In this document: positions 34,823-43,513 of the stretch, piece by piece
How the letters are laid out: each line of letters begins with the position of its first letter
How positions within the stretch are numbered: the stretch's first letter is position 1
Assembly: GCF_025152525.1 (NCBI RefSeq)
Contig: NZ_JALXXL010000002.1
Location: 62,001 to 126,000, forward strand
Source of the DNA: Corynebacterium sp. p3-SID1056
Lineage (GTDB): Bacteria; Actinomycetota; Actinomycetes; Mycobacteriales; Mycobacteriaceae
DNA length: 64,000 nt
Direction: 5' to 3'
The notes under the pieces: model-generated
Told to the model about the DNA's origin: nothing
Databases searched by the model: none
The model's input: the letters and a program-made list of their open reading frames with translations, nothing else
Translations under genes and position numbers: made by a program

Positions 34823-37018
34823 TTACTCCTTCGGACTGGTAGGAGCCAGGTGGGCCGGGTCCAGATCAATCCGGCGCAACAGCTGGGCATTCAGGGCCAC
34901 CACGATGGTTGAGGCAGACATCAAGATCGCGCCCACGGCCGGGGACAGCACGAACCCGATCGAGGCGAGCACTCCGGCGGCCAGCGGCACGGCGAGGATG
35001 TTGTAGCCAGAGGCCCAGATGAGATTCTGGATCATCTTGCGGTAGCTGGCCTGGGACAGCTCAATCATCGACAGCACTGCCCGCGGGTCATCACTGGCTA
35101 GGACCACCCCGGCAGATTCCATGGCCACATCCGTGCCGGCACCGATGGCGATACCGACCTCCGCGCGGGTCAGAGCGGGGGCGTCATTGACACCGTCACC
35201 GACCATGGCCACACTCAAACCCCGGTCCTGCAGCTGCATGACCTTGGTGTCTTTGTCCTGGGGCAGGACCTCGGCGAAGACCTCATCGATCCCCAGGTCC
35301 TGGCCAACCGCCTGGGCCACCTGCTGCGCGTCACCGGTGATCATCGCGACCTTCACCCCGCGGTCCTGCAGGGCTTTCACGGCGGCGCGGGATTCGGGGC
35401 GGATCTTGTCCTCGACGGCCACCGCACCGATGATCTGACCGTCGCGGACAATATGGAGCACACCGGCCCCACGCCCGGTCCAGGCGCTGGTGGTGTCGGT
35501 GAGCTCGGCCGGGGTGGTGAGATTGTACTCGCGCAGCATGTTCGGCCCGCCTACGAGGATCTCAGCGCCATCGACAGTGGCCCGGACCCCCCGGCCGGAG
35601 GCGGCGCTGAAACCAGTTGCACGCATTTGCCGACGGGAGGCCTCGGGATGGGCGGCCGCGGCCGCCACGATGGCGCGGGCCACGGGGTGTTCGCTGTCGG
35701 CCTCCGCGGCGGCGGCCAGGGCCAGCAGCTCACCCTCGGTGACGCCAACAGTTGCTGCGACACCGGTGACCGCGTGCGCACCCTCGGTCAGGGTGCCGGT
35801 TTTGTCGAAGAGCACCACGTCGATGGTGCGCATCCGCTCGAGCGCCATCCGGTCCTTGATGAGCACCCCGGATTTCGCGGCCCGCTCGCTGGAGATCGCA
35901 ATGACCAGCGGAATCGCCAGGCCCAGGGCGTGCGGACAGGCGATGACCAGCACCGTGACCGTGCGCACCACGGCATCGTCCGGGCTGCCGATGATGGTCC
36001 ACACCACCGCGGTGATCAGAGCGGAGATCAGCGCGAACCAGAACAACAACGCTGCCGCCCGATCCGCCAGGGCCTGGGCCCGGGAGGAGGACTCCTGGGC
36101 GTCGGCAACCATGCGTTGGATCCCGGCCAGGGCGGTGTCCCCGCCGGTAGCCTCCACCCGGATGCGGACGGTGTTGTCGGTGGCCACGGTACCGGCGACC
36201 ACCTTGTCACCCGTGTCGCGGAAGACGGGACGGGATTCGCCGGTGATCATCGCCTCATCGAATTCGGCGGCTCCGTCGATGATGGTTCCGTCGGCCGGCA
36301 CCCGGGCACCGGCCCTCACCAGCACGACGTCGTCGACGACCAGCTCGGAGATGGCCACGGTGCGGGTGGTCCCATCGATGACTTTCTCGGCCTCATCCGG
36401 CAGCAGGGCAGCCAGCGCGTCAAGCGCGGAGGACGCAGCCCCGAGAGCGCGCATCTCCAGCCAGTGGCCCAGCAGCATGATGGTCACCAGCAGGGCCAGC
36501 TCCCACCAGAAGTCCAGGTCAAAACCGCCCAGCCCCAGAGTGGTGACCCAGGAGGCGACAAACGCCACGGTGATGGCCATGGCGATCAGAAGCATCATCC
36601 CGGGTTGGCGGGATTTCAGTTCTTTCCATCCGCCCTTGAGGAAAGGCGTTCCGCCGCAGACGAAGATGATCGTGCCCAGCACCGGCGGGATCCAGGTGGA
36701 TCCGGGGAATGCCGGGAGGTGGTAGCCGAGCAGGTGGGCGACCATGGGGCTGAAAATAACGACGGGAATGGACAGAATCAGCGACCACCAGAAGCGGTCC
36801 CGAAACATTGCGGTGCTGTGTCCGGCGTGTTCGCCGTGACCATGAACGTGGTGGTCTTCGTCCAGAGCGGAATGCGAGTGATCGTGGGGCATCGCCTGGC
36901 CGTGGGTGTCGGCATCTGCGTGGTGTTCGTGGCTGGCATGATCCGGGTGGTAGGCGTGGTCTGTTTCCGGAGCGGGGTGATCACCATGGTGATCGCCGGA
37001 ATGGTGGGAAGTGCTCAT
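34823..37018 (-). CDS. copB: Copper-exporting P1B-type ATPase, CopB (CPH) class
   Basis: This 731-aa membrane protein starts with a His-rich metal-binding region (about 5-70, HHSGDHHGDH and similar) instead of CxxC domains. It has eight predicted helices, the intramembrane motif C361-P-H363 (IACPHALGLAIPL), the phosphorylated Asp405 in FDKTGTLTEG, TGES in the actuator and GDGVNDAPAL. The CPH motif with a His-rich N terminus marks the P1B-3/CopB group, linked to Cu(II)/Cu(I) export. It follows the HMA protein gene on the same strand and shares its CsoR-like operator. Confidence 0.88.
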   Translation of the reverse strand: MSTSHHSGDHHGDHPAPETDHAYHPDHASHEHHADADTHGQAMPHDHSHSALDEDHHVHGHGEHAGHSTAMFRDRFWWSLILSIPVVIFSPMVAHLLGYHLPAFPGSTWIPPVLGTIIFVCGGTPFLKGGWKELKSRQPGMMLLIAMAITVAFVASWVTTLGLGGFDLDFWWELALLVTIMLLGHWLEMRALGAASSALDALAALLPDEAEKVIDGTTRTVAISELVVDDVVLVRAGARVPADGTIIDGAAEFDEAMITGESRPVFRDTGDKVVAGTVATDNTVRIRVEATGGDTALAGIQRMVADAQESSSRAQALADRAAALLFWFALISALITAVVWTIIGSPDDAVVRTVTVLVIACPHALGLAIPLVIAISSERAAKSGVLIKDRMALERMRTIDVVLFDKTGTLTEGAHAVTGVAATVGVTEGELLALAAAAEADSEHPVARAIVAAAAAHPEASRRQMRATGFSAASGRGVRATVDGAEILVGGPNMLREYNLTTPAELTDTTSAWTGRGAGVLHIVRDGQIIGAVAVEDKIRPESRAAVKALQDRGVKVAMITGDAQQVAQAVGQDLGIDEVFAEVLPQDKDTKVMQLQDRGLSVAMVGDGVNDAPALTRAEVGIAIGAGTDVAMESAGVVLASDDPRAVLSMIELSQASYRKMIQNLIWASGYNILAVPLAAGVLASIGFVLSPAVGAILMSASTIVVALNAQLLRRIDLDPAHLAPTSPKE

Positions 37019-37070
37019 GACGTTCCTTTCCGCTCAACCCGGTCGGGGTCGAGATGATGGGTAAAACTGA

Positions 37071-37397
37071 TCAGGATAAAACGGTGTAGCCGGCCTCCGC
37101 GATGGCCCGGCGAACCATCTCCGGAGGTACGACACCGGTGACCGTGACGGTGGAAACACCACCAGCAGCGAGATCAATCTGGACGTCGTCGACCTGGGGG
37201 AGGGCCTGAAGGGCCTGGGTCACGCTTTTCACGCAATGCCCGCAGGTCAGGCCGGTGACCTGGTAGCTAGGGGAGGACCCTCCTGCTGACGAGTCGCTGG
37301 CGGCAGGGACGGAGGCGGTGTCGGCACGTGAGGCAGGTCCGCAACAGCTGCAGCCGTGGGAGGCCATCGGCAAGAGGCGGGGCGGGGAGGTGATCAT
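37071..37397 (-). CDS. copZ: HMA-domain copper chaperone-like protein
   Basis: This 108-aa protein has a Cys-rich N terminus (SHGCSCCGPAS, about residues 13-23), a linker and an HMA domain (about 40-106) with the metal site GLTCGHCVKSV and the ending AIAEAGYTVLS. It should hand Cu(I) to the ATPase. The ATG at 37397 has AAGGAG 6-8 nt upstream, so the longer frame to 37472 is not used. It is the first gene after the CsoR-like palindrome and lies 52 bp before copB. The extra N-terminal Cys cluster is not a standard part of CopZ and could be a second metal site. Confidence 0.78.
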   Translation of the reverse strand: MITSPPRLLPMASHGCSCCGPASRADTASVPAASDSSAGGSSPSYQVTGLTCGHCVKSVTQALQALPQVDDVQIDLAAGGVSTVTVTGVVPPEMVRRAIAEAGYTVLS

Positions 37398-37446
37398 GGG
37401 AAAGCTCCTTCGGTTCGGTGGGGTGCGGCAATTCCACACCCTAACG

Positions 37447-37465
37447 TATACCCCCCCGGGGTATA
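37447..37465. promoter_or_regulatory. CsoR-like operator before the HMA-copB genes
   Basis: TATACCCC-CCC-GGGGTATA is a palindrome with perfect 8-bp arms, 49 bp before the HMA start codon. Alternating A/T and G/C blocks of this form (TACCC..GGGTA) are typical of CsoR operators. The csoR gene itself is not in the window. Copper-loaded CsoR would release this site and allow export. Confidence 0.75.
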
Positions 37466-37511
37466 TTTTCAAGGGGTGGAGGGCACGGCCCTCACGCGGG
37501 GCAGAGTGTGG

Positions 37512-38639
37512 TCACCGAGCAGCCTCCTCACTGTCGGGAGGGGACAGCGGGAGGCGGAGGGCAAACACCGCTCCGCGACCGGGTCCGGGGGAGGTGGCGG
37601 TGAGAGTGCCGCCGTGGGCCTCGATCAATGCCTTGGAGATGGTCAGACCGATACCGGACCCGCCGTTGTCCCGGCTGCGGGCGGCATCGCCCCGGTAGAA
37701 GCGTTCGAAGATGTGTCTGAGCTGGCCAGGTGGGATGCCCTCGCCGTCATCGGCGACGTGGATGAGCGCGGTGGACGCCCCCTGTCGGTGGACGCTGATC
37801 CGGACCTGCCCGCCGGCCGGGGTGTGCCGTAGCGCGTTCGACAGGAGATTGCTCATCACCTGGCCGAAGCGTTGCCGGTCCACGAGCACCCGGGCGGTGT
37901 CCGTAATGGTCTCGACCTGTAAATCGACGCCTTTGTCAGCATAAGCTTCCCCCGCGGCAGCAGCGGCGGTATGGAGCAGATCCCCGAGCCCTTCCTCTGC
38001 CAGGTCCAAATCGATCCGGTGTTCCTGGGCCCGGGAGACATCGTCAATGTCTTCCATCAACCGGGTCAGGCGGGTGAGTTGGTCAGCCATGATCGTGTGG
38101 TTGGCATTATTCCAGTCCACGACCCCATCCTGGAGACCATCGAGGTAGGCCGTGAGCACCGATAAGGGGGTGCCCATTTCGTGGGCCAGATCAGAGAGCA
38201 TCTGGCGGCGGACCTGTTCGGTGTGTTCCAGCCGGTCAGCCATGGTGTTGAAGGCATACGCCAGGGTGGTGACCTCGGGGCCTGCTTCTCCGGCGGGCAC
38301 GCGGATACGGTAGTTGCCGGCCGCCAGGCTGGTAGCGGCGCGGGTGAGATCCTGCAGGGGGGTGCGCAGGCGACGCGATAACCACAGGCTGGCCAGTAGG
38401 GCGCTGACCAAGGCAGTGGGCAGGGCGACGGTCAGGGTGATCAGGTTGGCGTCCCGGTAGGCCTGCTCGGCATGGAACAGCTCTAGCGAGGGGTCCTCCC
38501 GGCCGGCCATCAACATATGATCATGGAACAGGGTCGGGCCCACCGTCGTGGCCACGGCCGCGGCCACCAGCAGGCTAATCACCACGACCAACACCTGGGC
38601 GGCCAGGAAGCGGAAGGTCAGGCCGGGTCCGTGATTCAT
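37512..38639 (-). CDS. copS: Sensor histidine kinase of the copper two-component system
   Basis: This 375-aa membrane kinase has TM helices at about 12-33 and 68-88, a short extracytoplasmic sensor between them with H39, H41, M42, M44 and H56 (FHDHMLM), a HAMP linker, the phosphorylated His153 in LSDLAHEMGTPLS and an HATPase domain (NALRHTPAGGQV, DDGEGIPPG, GSGIGLTI). The Met/His-rich sensor suits copper sensing. It overlaps copR by 4 bp and lies in the same order as copRS of C. glutamicum. Confidence 0.85.
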   Translation of the reverse strand: MNHGPGLTFRFLAAQVLVVVISLLVAAAVATTVGPTLFHDHMLMAGREDPSLELFHAEQAYRDANLITLTVALPTALVSALLASLWLSRRLRTPLQDLTRAATSLAAGNYRIRVPAGEAGPEVTTLAYAFNTMADRLEHTEQVRRQMLSDLAHEMGTPLSVLTAYLDGLQDGVVDWNNANHTIMADQLTRLTRLMEDIDDVSRAQEHRIDLDLAEEGLGDLLHTAAAAAGEAYADKGVDLQVETITDTARVLVDRQRFGQVMSNLLSNALRHTPAGGQVRISVHRQGASTALIHVADDGEGIPPGQLRHIFERFYRGDAARSRDNGGSGIGLTISKALIEAHGGTLTATSPGPGRGAVFALRLPLSPPDSEEAAR

Positions 38640-39358
38640 GGCTGCCCCACCCGGTAGCCCACGCCACGCACGGTGTCGATAAACCCCCGGCCTCGGGTGT
38701 CGGTGCCGAGCTTGCGACGCAAGTTGCCGATGTGGACATCGACGATGCGTTCATCACCGACCCAGGTGGTGTCCCAGACCTCGGTGACCAAGTCGTGGCG
38801 GGTCAGCGCCTGGCCGGGGCGCAGGGCCAGGGCAACCAGCAGCTCGAACTCCGTGCGGGTGAGCTCCACGGTCGTCTCCCCCACCCGCACCTGATGGGCG
38901 ACGGGGTCAAGGATGAGGTCACCAACGATCAAGGGGGTGGTCACCTGCGGTGGGGTGGTGCTGGTGCGCGGGCGGCGCAGCACCGCATGCACTCGGGTCA
39001 CCAGTTCCCGGATGCTAAAAGGTTTGGTGATGTAGTCATCCGCCCCCAGGGTCAAACCGCTGATCTTGTCGTCCTCGCTGCCACGCGCGGTGAGCATGAG
39101 GATGTAGCAGTCCGAGAAGGTGCGGATCCGTCGGCATACCTCCAGGCCGTCGAGTTCGGGCAGCCCCAGATCCAGCACCACAACATCTGGGGAAAAGCGA
39201 CGGGCCTCGTCCACGGCCTGGGTGCCGGTGTGCGCCTGGCGGGTATCGAAGCCTGCCCGGATGAGGTAGGAGGCCACCATCTGAGCCAGGGGTTGTTCAT
39301 CATCGACGACCAGCACCCGCCCCGGGGGCGTGGCGGTGGTCGGTGTGTGGTCAGCCAT
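38636..39358 (-). CDS. copR: OmpR-type response regulator of the copper system
   Basis: This 240-aa protein has a receiver domain (12-125, acidic pair D19-D20, phosphorylated D63 in VVLDLGLPELDG, K in YITKPF) and a C-terminal winged helix (140-238, LTRTEFELLVALALRPGQALTR, quoted as its start LTRTEFELLVAL, and VRGVGYRVGQP). It should switch on the copper genes when CopS senses copper. The ATG at 39358 matches the family start (MADHTP); the frame is open to 39394. A CopR box lies 58 bp upstream, so autoregulation is expected. Confidence 0.87.
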   Translation of the reverse strand: MADHTPTTATPPGRVLVVDDEQPLAQMVASYLIRAGFDTRQAHTGTQAVDEARRFSPDVVVLDLGLPELDGLEVCRRIRTFSDCYILMLTARGSEDDKISGLTLGADDYITKPFSIRELVTRVHAVLRRPRTSTTPPQVTTPLIVGDLILDPVAHQVRVGETTVELTRTEFELLVALALRPGQALTRHDLVTEVWDTTWVGDERIVDVHIGNLRRKLGTDTRGRGFIDTVRGVGYRVGQP

Positions 39359-39416
39359 AGACTCCAGTATCGCTCCGGCCGGGGGGAATACCACCCTCGC
39401 TCAGTGCCCGGCGGGG

Positions 39417-39436
39417 AAATCTTCATCAAATCTTCA
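39417..39436 (-). promoter_or_regulatory. CopR box (direct repeat) between copR and cueP
   Basis: On the minus strand the site reads TGAAGATTT-GA-TGAAGATTT, exactly the direct repeat described for CopR of C. glutamicum as TGAAGATTTnnTGAAGATTT. It lies between the divergent copR and cueP genes and so can control both copRS and cueP-copO. The remaining 400-bp gap (39359-39761) shows no gene. Confidence 0.85.
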
Positions 39437-39761
39437 AACATCACCCTTCGACCGCCGTCACCCCTGTGCCCCACCCCGGGCCGGTGGCATCGCCTCCCCT
39501 GGTCGGTTCAGCAGGCGCCACCAGGGATTTCACTGCCTGCACCGCATACCCGGGGCGGGTACAAGGGCATCGCCCACGGCTGTGGGGTGGTGTCCCGGTG
39601 GTGACCCAGCCCACCAAATTCACGCCCTTTTCGCCCTGTTATAAGGCTGTGAGCAGGGTTTTTGACTTCTAGTCCGTCAGGCACCCGTGCTAGATAAAGG
39701 TATGGCACCGACCTTGAGGCGGTGTCTTCTCACAGTGTTACCACGATCCAAGGAGATTGAC

Positions 39762-40337
39762 GTGAAACGAGCAGCGATCGCAGTCGCCGCCCTTGCCCTC
39801 GCCCTCACGGGGTGTTCGGCCGCCGACCCGGAACCCACGGCCGACGGGACGGTGTCCCAGGATACTTTCCTGACTACCCATGGCCTGGCCGACATGGACG
39901 CGGTGGAGATCATTGATCACCTTGACCGGCAGAAGGTCACTGAGCGTCCCACGGATCTGATCGCCTCAGTGCGTGCCGATGAACTGCTGCTCTCGAGCGG
40001 TGACCAGGAAGTCGTGGTCGATCTTCCCGACAATCAGACGTATGTCTCGATCGCACCCTATCTCACCTCCACCCACGACTGCTTCTACCACAGCCTCACG
40101 ACCTGCCTGGGGGAACTCAACAATGAGGATATCCAGGTCACGATCACCGATGAGGCGACCGGTGAGGTGCTGGTGGACGAGGCGACAACTACCTTCGACA
40201 ACGGGTTTATTGGCTTTTGGCTTCCCGATGATGTCACCGGCCTGATTGAGGTCAGCTACCAGGGGCGTACCGGCACCACGGAGTTTTCCACCACCGACGA
40301 CGGTGCCACCTGTGTCACAAACCTGCGCCTGACGTGA
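39762..40337 (+). CDS. cueP: CueP-type copper-binding lipoprotein
   Basis: This 191-aa exported protein has a signal peptide with lipobox LTGCSA, then a CueP domain with Cys residues in HDCFYHSLTTCLGEL and GATCVTN, the three conserved cysteines of the family. CueP binds periplasmic copper and helps deliver it to superoxide dismutase in enterobacteria; a storage or delivery role is assumed here. The start is GTG at 39762, with AAGGAG 6 nt before. It lies downstream of the CopR box and 71 bp before the multicopper oxidase gene. Confidence 0.82.
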   Translation: MKRAAIAVAALALALTGCSAADPEPTADGTVSQDTFLTTHGLADMDAVEIIDHLDRQKVTERPTDLIASVRADELLLSSGDQEVVVDLPDNQTYVSIAPYLTSTHDCFYHSLTTCLGELNNEDIQVTITDEATGEVLVDEATTTFDNGFIGFWLPDDVTGLIEVSYQGRTGTTEFSTTDDGATCVTNLRLT

Positions 40338-40408
40338 TGGCTCAGCAGGGTCCTCACCTGCGCCTGTCTCCCATGTCACTGAAATCTTGCACCAAGGACG
40401 GTTAAATC

Positions 40409-41890
40409 ATGACGAACGCTTTTTCCCGACGACAGTTTCTGCTCGGCGGGCTCGTCCTCGCCGGCACCGGGGCCGTGGCCGCCTGCACCAGCGACCCTGG
40501 ACCCGCTGCCTCGGCACCAGGTCCCTCCCTCCGCCCCACTCCCACCCCCACTGCGCTCGGTGAGCCGACGGTGCGCCGGACACTGACCGCCCGGCCCCTC
40601 TCCCTGGATATCGGCGGCATCGAAGCCAAGACGTGGGGATACGTCTCTGACACCGGGGATGCGGCCATTGAGGCCACCGTCGGCGACGTCCTCCAGGTCG
40701 ATATCACCAATGAACTGCCTGAGAGCACCTCCATCCACTGGCATGGCATCGCACTCCACAACGCAGCCGACGGTGTGCCCGGCATGACCCAGGACCCCAT
40801 TGAACCTGGCGAGTCTTTCTCCTATGTTTTTGAAGTCCCCCACGGTGGCACCTACTTCTACCATTCCCACACCGGCCTGCAGCTTGATCGCGGCCTCCAC
40901 GCCCCACTGATCATCCGTGACCCGCAAGACGCTGAGGACCAGGACGTCGAGTGGACCATCGTGCTCGACGACTGGGTCGATGGCATTCAGGGCACTCCCG
41001 ACGATGAGCTCGACAAGCTCACCGGAATGGGTTCGGGCGACCATAACGAGACGATGGGAATGGGAGGTCACGGCCAGATGATGCACGGCACCCCGGACCG
41101 GGTACTGGGCGGGGATGTCGGCGATGTGATGTATCCGCACTACCTCATCAACGGACGTATCCCCCGTGCTCACCGGACCTTCGAGGCTCGCCCGGGCGAT
41201 AAGGCCCGCCTGCGGTTTATCAACTCCGGCGGTGACACCATCTTCAAGGTGGCCCTCGGTGGTCACCGCATGACCGTCACCCACACCGACGGCTTCCCTG
41301 TCCAGCCCTGGGAGACCGAATCGATCTACCTGTCGATGGGCGAACGTGTCGACGTCGAGGTCATCCTCGGCGACGGCATCTTCCCGCTCACGGCTTTGGC
41401 GGTGGGTAAGGACGACCGCGCCTTCGCCGTCATCCGCACCGCCGGCGGCGAGGCCCCCCGCCCCGATGTCGACTTCCCCGAGTTGTCGTCCACCGGACTG
41501 CTTCTGTCCTCCCTGAAGCCAGCAGACCGTGCACTCCTGCCCGAGGGCACACCAGACCGAGAAGTCAGCATCGACCTGGGCGGGCAGATGATGCCGTATG
41601 AATGGAGCATTCTCACCGACGGCCAATCCTCCTCCGCGACCGTGCAGGAGGGCCAGCGCCTGCGGATGGTCATGCGCAACAGGACCATGATGCCCCATCC
41701 CATGCACATCCACGGCCACACGTGGGCGCTGCCCGGCAGCGGCGGGCTACGCAAGGACACCGTCCTTCTCCGCCACGGTGAAACCATGATCGCCGACCTG
41801 ATCGCTGACAACCCCGGTGAGTGGGCATTTCACTGCCATAACGCCTATCACATGGAAACCGGGATGCTCAGCTCGCTTCGCTACGAGTAA
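40409..41890 (+). CDS. copO: Tat-exported multicopper oxidase
   Basis: This 493-aa protein has a twin-arginine signal (SRRQFLLGG) followed by VAACTS, which could also be a lipobox. Three cupredoxin domains carry the four copper-binding motifs HWHG (SIHWHGIALH), HSHTGLQ, HPMHIHGHTW and HCHNAYHMETGM, so the type 1 and trinuclear centres are complete. A Met/His-rich loop (GMGSGDHNETMGMGGHGQMMHG, named here by GMGGHGQMMHG) near residue 215 recalls the CueO copper-sensing loop. It should oxidise Cu(I) to Cu(II) outside the membrane. It follows cueP and is the CopO of the C. glutamicum cluster by position. Confidence 0.87.
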   Translation: MTNAFSRRQFLLGGLVLAGTGAVAACTSDPGPAASAPGPSLRPTPTPTALGEPTVRRTLTARPLSLDIGGIEAKTWGYVSDTGDAAIEATVGDVLQVDITNELPESTSIHWHGIALHNAADGVPGMTQDPIEPGESFSYVFEVPHGGTYFYHSHTGLQLDRGLHAPLIIRDPQDAEDQDVEWTIVLDDWVDGIQGTPDDELDKLTGMGSGDHNETMGMGGHGQMMHGTPDRVLGGDVGDVMYPHYLINGRIPRAHRTFEARPGDKARLRFINSGGDTIFKVALGGHRMTVTHTDGFPVQPWETESIYLSMGERVDVEVILGDGIFPLTALAVGKDDRAFAVIRTAGGEAPRPDVDFPELSSTGLLLSSLKPADRALLPEGTPDREVSIDLGGQMMPYEWSILTDGQSSSATVQEGQRLRMVMRNRTMMPHPMHIHGHTWALPGSGGLRKDTVLLRHGETMIADLIADNPGEWAFHCHNAYHMETGMLSSLRYE

Positions 41891-42040
41891 CCCCCACAGC
41901 AGGGTTGAGTGCCGAGGTGGGCAGAGTTGCTGCAGATCACCCACCGGGCAGCACGAGGACCTTCCTCAGTGTTGTGGTCTTCCGGGACAACCAGAACACC
42001 GTCTGCTTCCCCACCGCCCCGGAATAAGGAGATCTAATCC

Positions 42041-42522
42041 ATGCCGAGCACATCCCCGCAGAGCCGCCATCGCGGTTGCCGCAGTGCTCACCGTCGTGCC
42101 CCTGATGGCCTGTTCCTCAGGCGACGGCACCCGAAACGCCGTCGCCGTCGGGGGCACCTTCCAGTTCCACTCACCAGGAGGCCAAACCGAGATTATCTAC
42201 GCAGAGGAGGAACGTGCCCCGCTGCCGGACTTCTCCGGCCGGTCGCTGATGGGGGAAAGTGAGGAGATCAGCCTGTCTGATTTTGAAGGCGAGGTCGTCG
42301 TCCTCAACACTTGGGGCCAGTGATGTGCACCGTGTCGGGCGGAAGTCGATGACCTGCAGCTTGTCCAGGAGACTCTCGACCCCCTCGGTGGCACGGTGCT
42401 GGGCATCAACGTCCGTGACTACAACCAGACCATCGCCCAGGACTTCAAACTCGACAACGCGGTGACCTATCCCTCGATCTACGACCCGCCGTTTCGTATC
42501 GCTGCGGCCCTGGGTGGGGTGC
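42041..42522 (+). pseudogene. tlpA: Broken TlpA-like thiol-disulfide protein
   Basis: Sequence traces of a TlpA/ResA-type thioredoxin lipoprotein are clear: VPLMACSSGD (lipobox), APLPDFSGRSL, VVVLNTWGQ, then CAPCRAEVDDLQ and GGVP with the cis-proline. Three lesions inactivate it: the ATG with ideal AAGGAG at 42041 is out of frame with the signal peptide; the Trp of the WCAPC active site is TGA (42321-42323); and the gene is cut just after GGVP, where transposase sequence begins. An intact TlpA ends the C. glutamicum copper cluster. Confidence 0.75.
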
Positions 42523-43150
42523 CGCTACACCACCTCACGCCCACGCACAGATGCCGGGCGGACCATTTACCAGCTTGCGCTGAAACTGACCCGGATCACC
42601 ACCCTGGATGAAGCTGCCACATGGGGCGCGCAACTACATGAATTCTCCACCATCTACCACGCCTGGATGAACGAGAAAACCACGGTCAAAGACCCCAAAA
42701 CAGGTACGTTGACCCGTGTGTGGACACACCACAACGTGCGCAAGGCCTACAACAGTCTCAACCACCTCTGGCGAAGCGACCTGCTGTTTGTCTACCTCAA
42801 GCCCCCAGAAACAATCCTTGAACCTGACCGGATCAAATCCACCACAAACAGTCTTGAAGGCGGCATCAACGCCCAACTCAAACTGCTCGCCAGGACACAC
42901 CGCGGCAGATCGGGGGGAACGACAACGCCGAATGCTGGATTGATGGCTCTACTTAAAAACAGAACTGCCTGACGACCCAATACGAATCGCCAAGCAATCC
43001 AACTGGGGCCAGGACCAACTCGCCAAAGTAACAACCCTGACCCACAACGAGAACCAAGCCGACCACCAAACCGGACGACCAGCCCTCTACGACAACGCTA
43101 TCGACACCAACTACACCCACTCAATCGGCATCCAAGAAGGCCAAATCTAA
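42523..43150 (+). pseudogene. IS1249-type transposase remnant
   Basis: The C-terminal half of an IS1249-family (MULE-like) transposase is recognisable: AGRTIYQLALKLTRI, NVRKAYNSLNHLWRSDLLF, KSTTNSLEGGINAQLKLL and, in another frame, TELPDDPIRIAKQSNWGQ and NAIDTNYTHSIGI. The 5' half is missing, a run of six G (42912-42917) shifts the frame by +1, and TGA at 42941 replaces the Trp of MLDWWLYLK. It cannot be active. It marks the deletion or insertion that truncated tlpA and ends the copper island. Confidence 0.8.
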
Positions 43151-43213
43151 CCCCCACGACACGCCGAGCCAGACACACATTTTGTCGTTTAAGCCCACGC
43201 ACCCGCCACGCAG

Positions 43214-43226
43214 ACGTCGACAAGCG
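43214..43226 (+). repeat. Iterated 13-mer, non-coding copy
   Basis: ACGTCGACAAGCG lies in the gap between the transposase remnant and the tRNA terminator. It differs at one base from the motif GCGTCGANAAGCG that recurs through the window (positions are given in the findings). Because it is non-coding, protein constraint does not explain it. Confidence 0.5.
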
Positions 43227-43252
43227 AAAAGGCCCCGCTCTCGCGAGGCCTT
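43227..43252 (-). terminator. Terminator of tRNA-Leu
   Basis: On the minus strand AAGGCC-T-CGC, loop GAGA, GCG-G-GGCCTT is followed by TT and CGCTT. It begins 8 bp after the tRNA 3' end, so it closes the tRNA transcript. Confidence 0.7.
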
Positions 43253-43260
43253 CCGGTTTG

Positions 43261-43344
43261 TGCCCGGGGGGGGACTTGAACCCCCACGATCTTGCGATCA
43301 CTGGCACCTGAAGCCAGCGCGTCTGCCAATTCCGCCACCCGGGC
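43261..43344 (-). tRNA. tRNA-Leu (anticodon CAG)
   Basis: The 84-nt gene has a GCCCGGG/CCCGGGC acceptor stem, discriminator A, a leucine-type D arm (GGCGGAATTGGCAGACGC), anticodon stem CTGGC/GCCAG with loop TTCAGGT (CAG at 43310-43308), a long variable arm and a T arm with GTTCAAGTC. The 3' CCA is not encoded. It stands alone, on the opposite strand to the kinase operon, and next to the end of the copper island; tRNA-Leu genes are frequent island borders. Confidence 0.93.
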
Positions 43345-43513
43345 GGGCGACTTGATTAATATAACACCACACTCCGAACAACTACCAAATCGCCACGTCA
43401 TACCGCATTTTCGCGTTTTGAACTAGGCGCGCGGGCCTGGCCCATTTATACTTGCGTGTTTATAGGACATCAGTGAGAAGCAGATGAGCAGCTGGGAAGG
43501 AGGTGCGGGCAGC

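Larger units (their letters stand above)
34049..43150. mobile_element. Copper-resistance island beside tRNA-Leu
   Basis: Nine copper-related or broken genes lie as one block between a FAD monooxygenase and tRNA-Leu(CAG). The right end consists of a truncated tlpA joined to a 5'-truncated IS1249-type transposase, 110 bp from the tRNA. Codon and word use look different from the flanks, and the short motif GCGTCGANAAGC found throughout the rest of the window was not seen here. I see no copy of the tRNA 3' end at the left border and no integrase, so the means of entry is not shown. Borders are approximate. Confidence 0.5.

Noticed and set aside
42321..42323. In-frame TGA directly before the CxxC of TlpA, as a possible selenocysteine codon
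   Set aside because: Family members have Trp (TGG) here; the gene also has a frameshift and a 3' truncation; no SECIS-like hairpin was seen right after the TGA. Simple decay fits better.
43261..43344. tRNA-Leu as a proven attachment site of the copper island
   Set aside because: No duplicate of the tRNA 3' end was found at the left border and there is no integrase; nearness alone is not proof.
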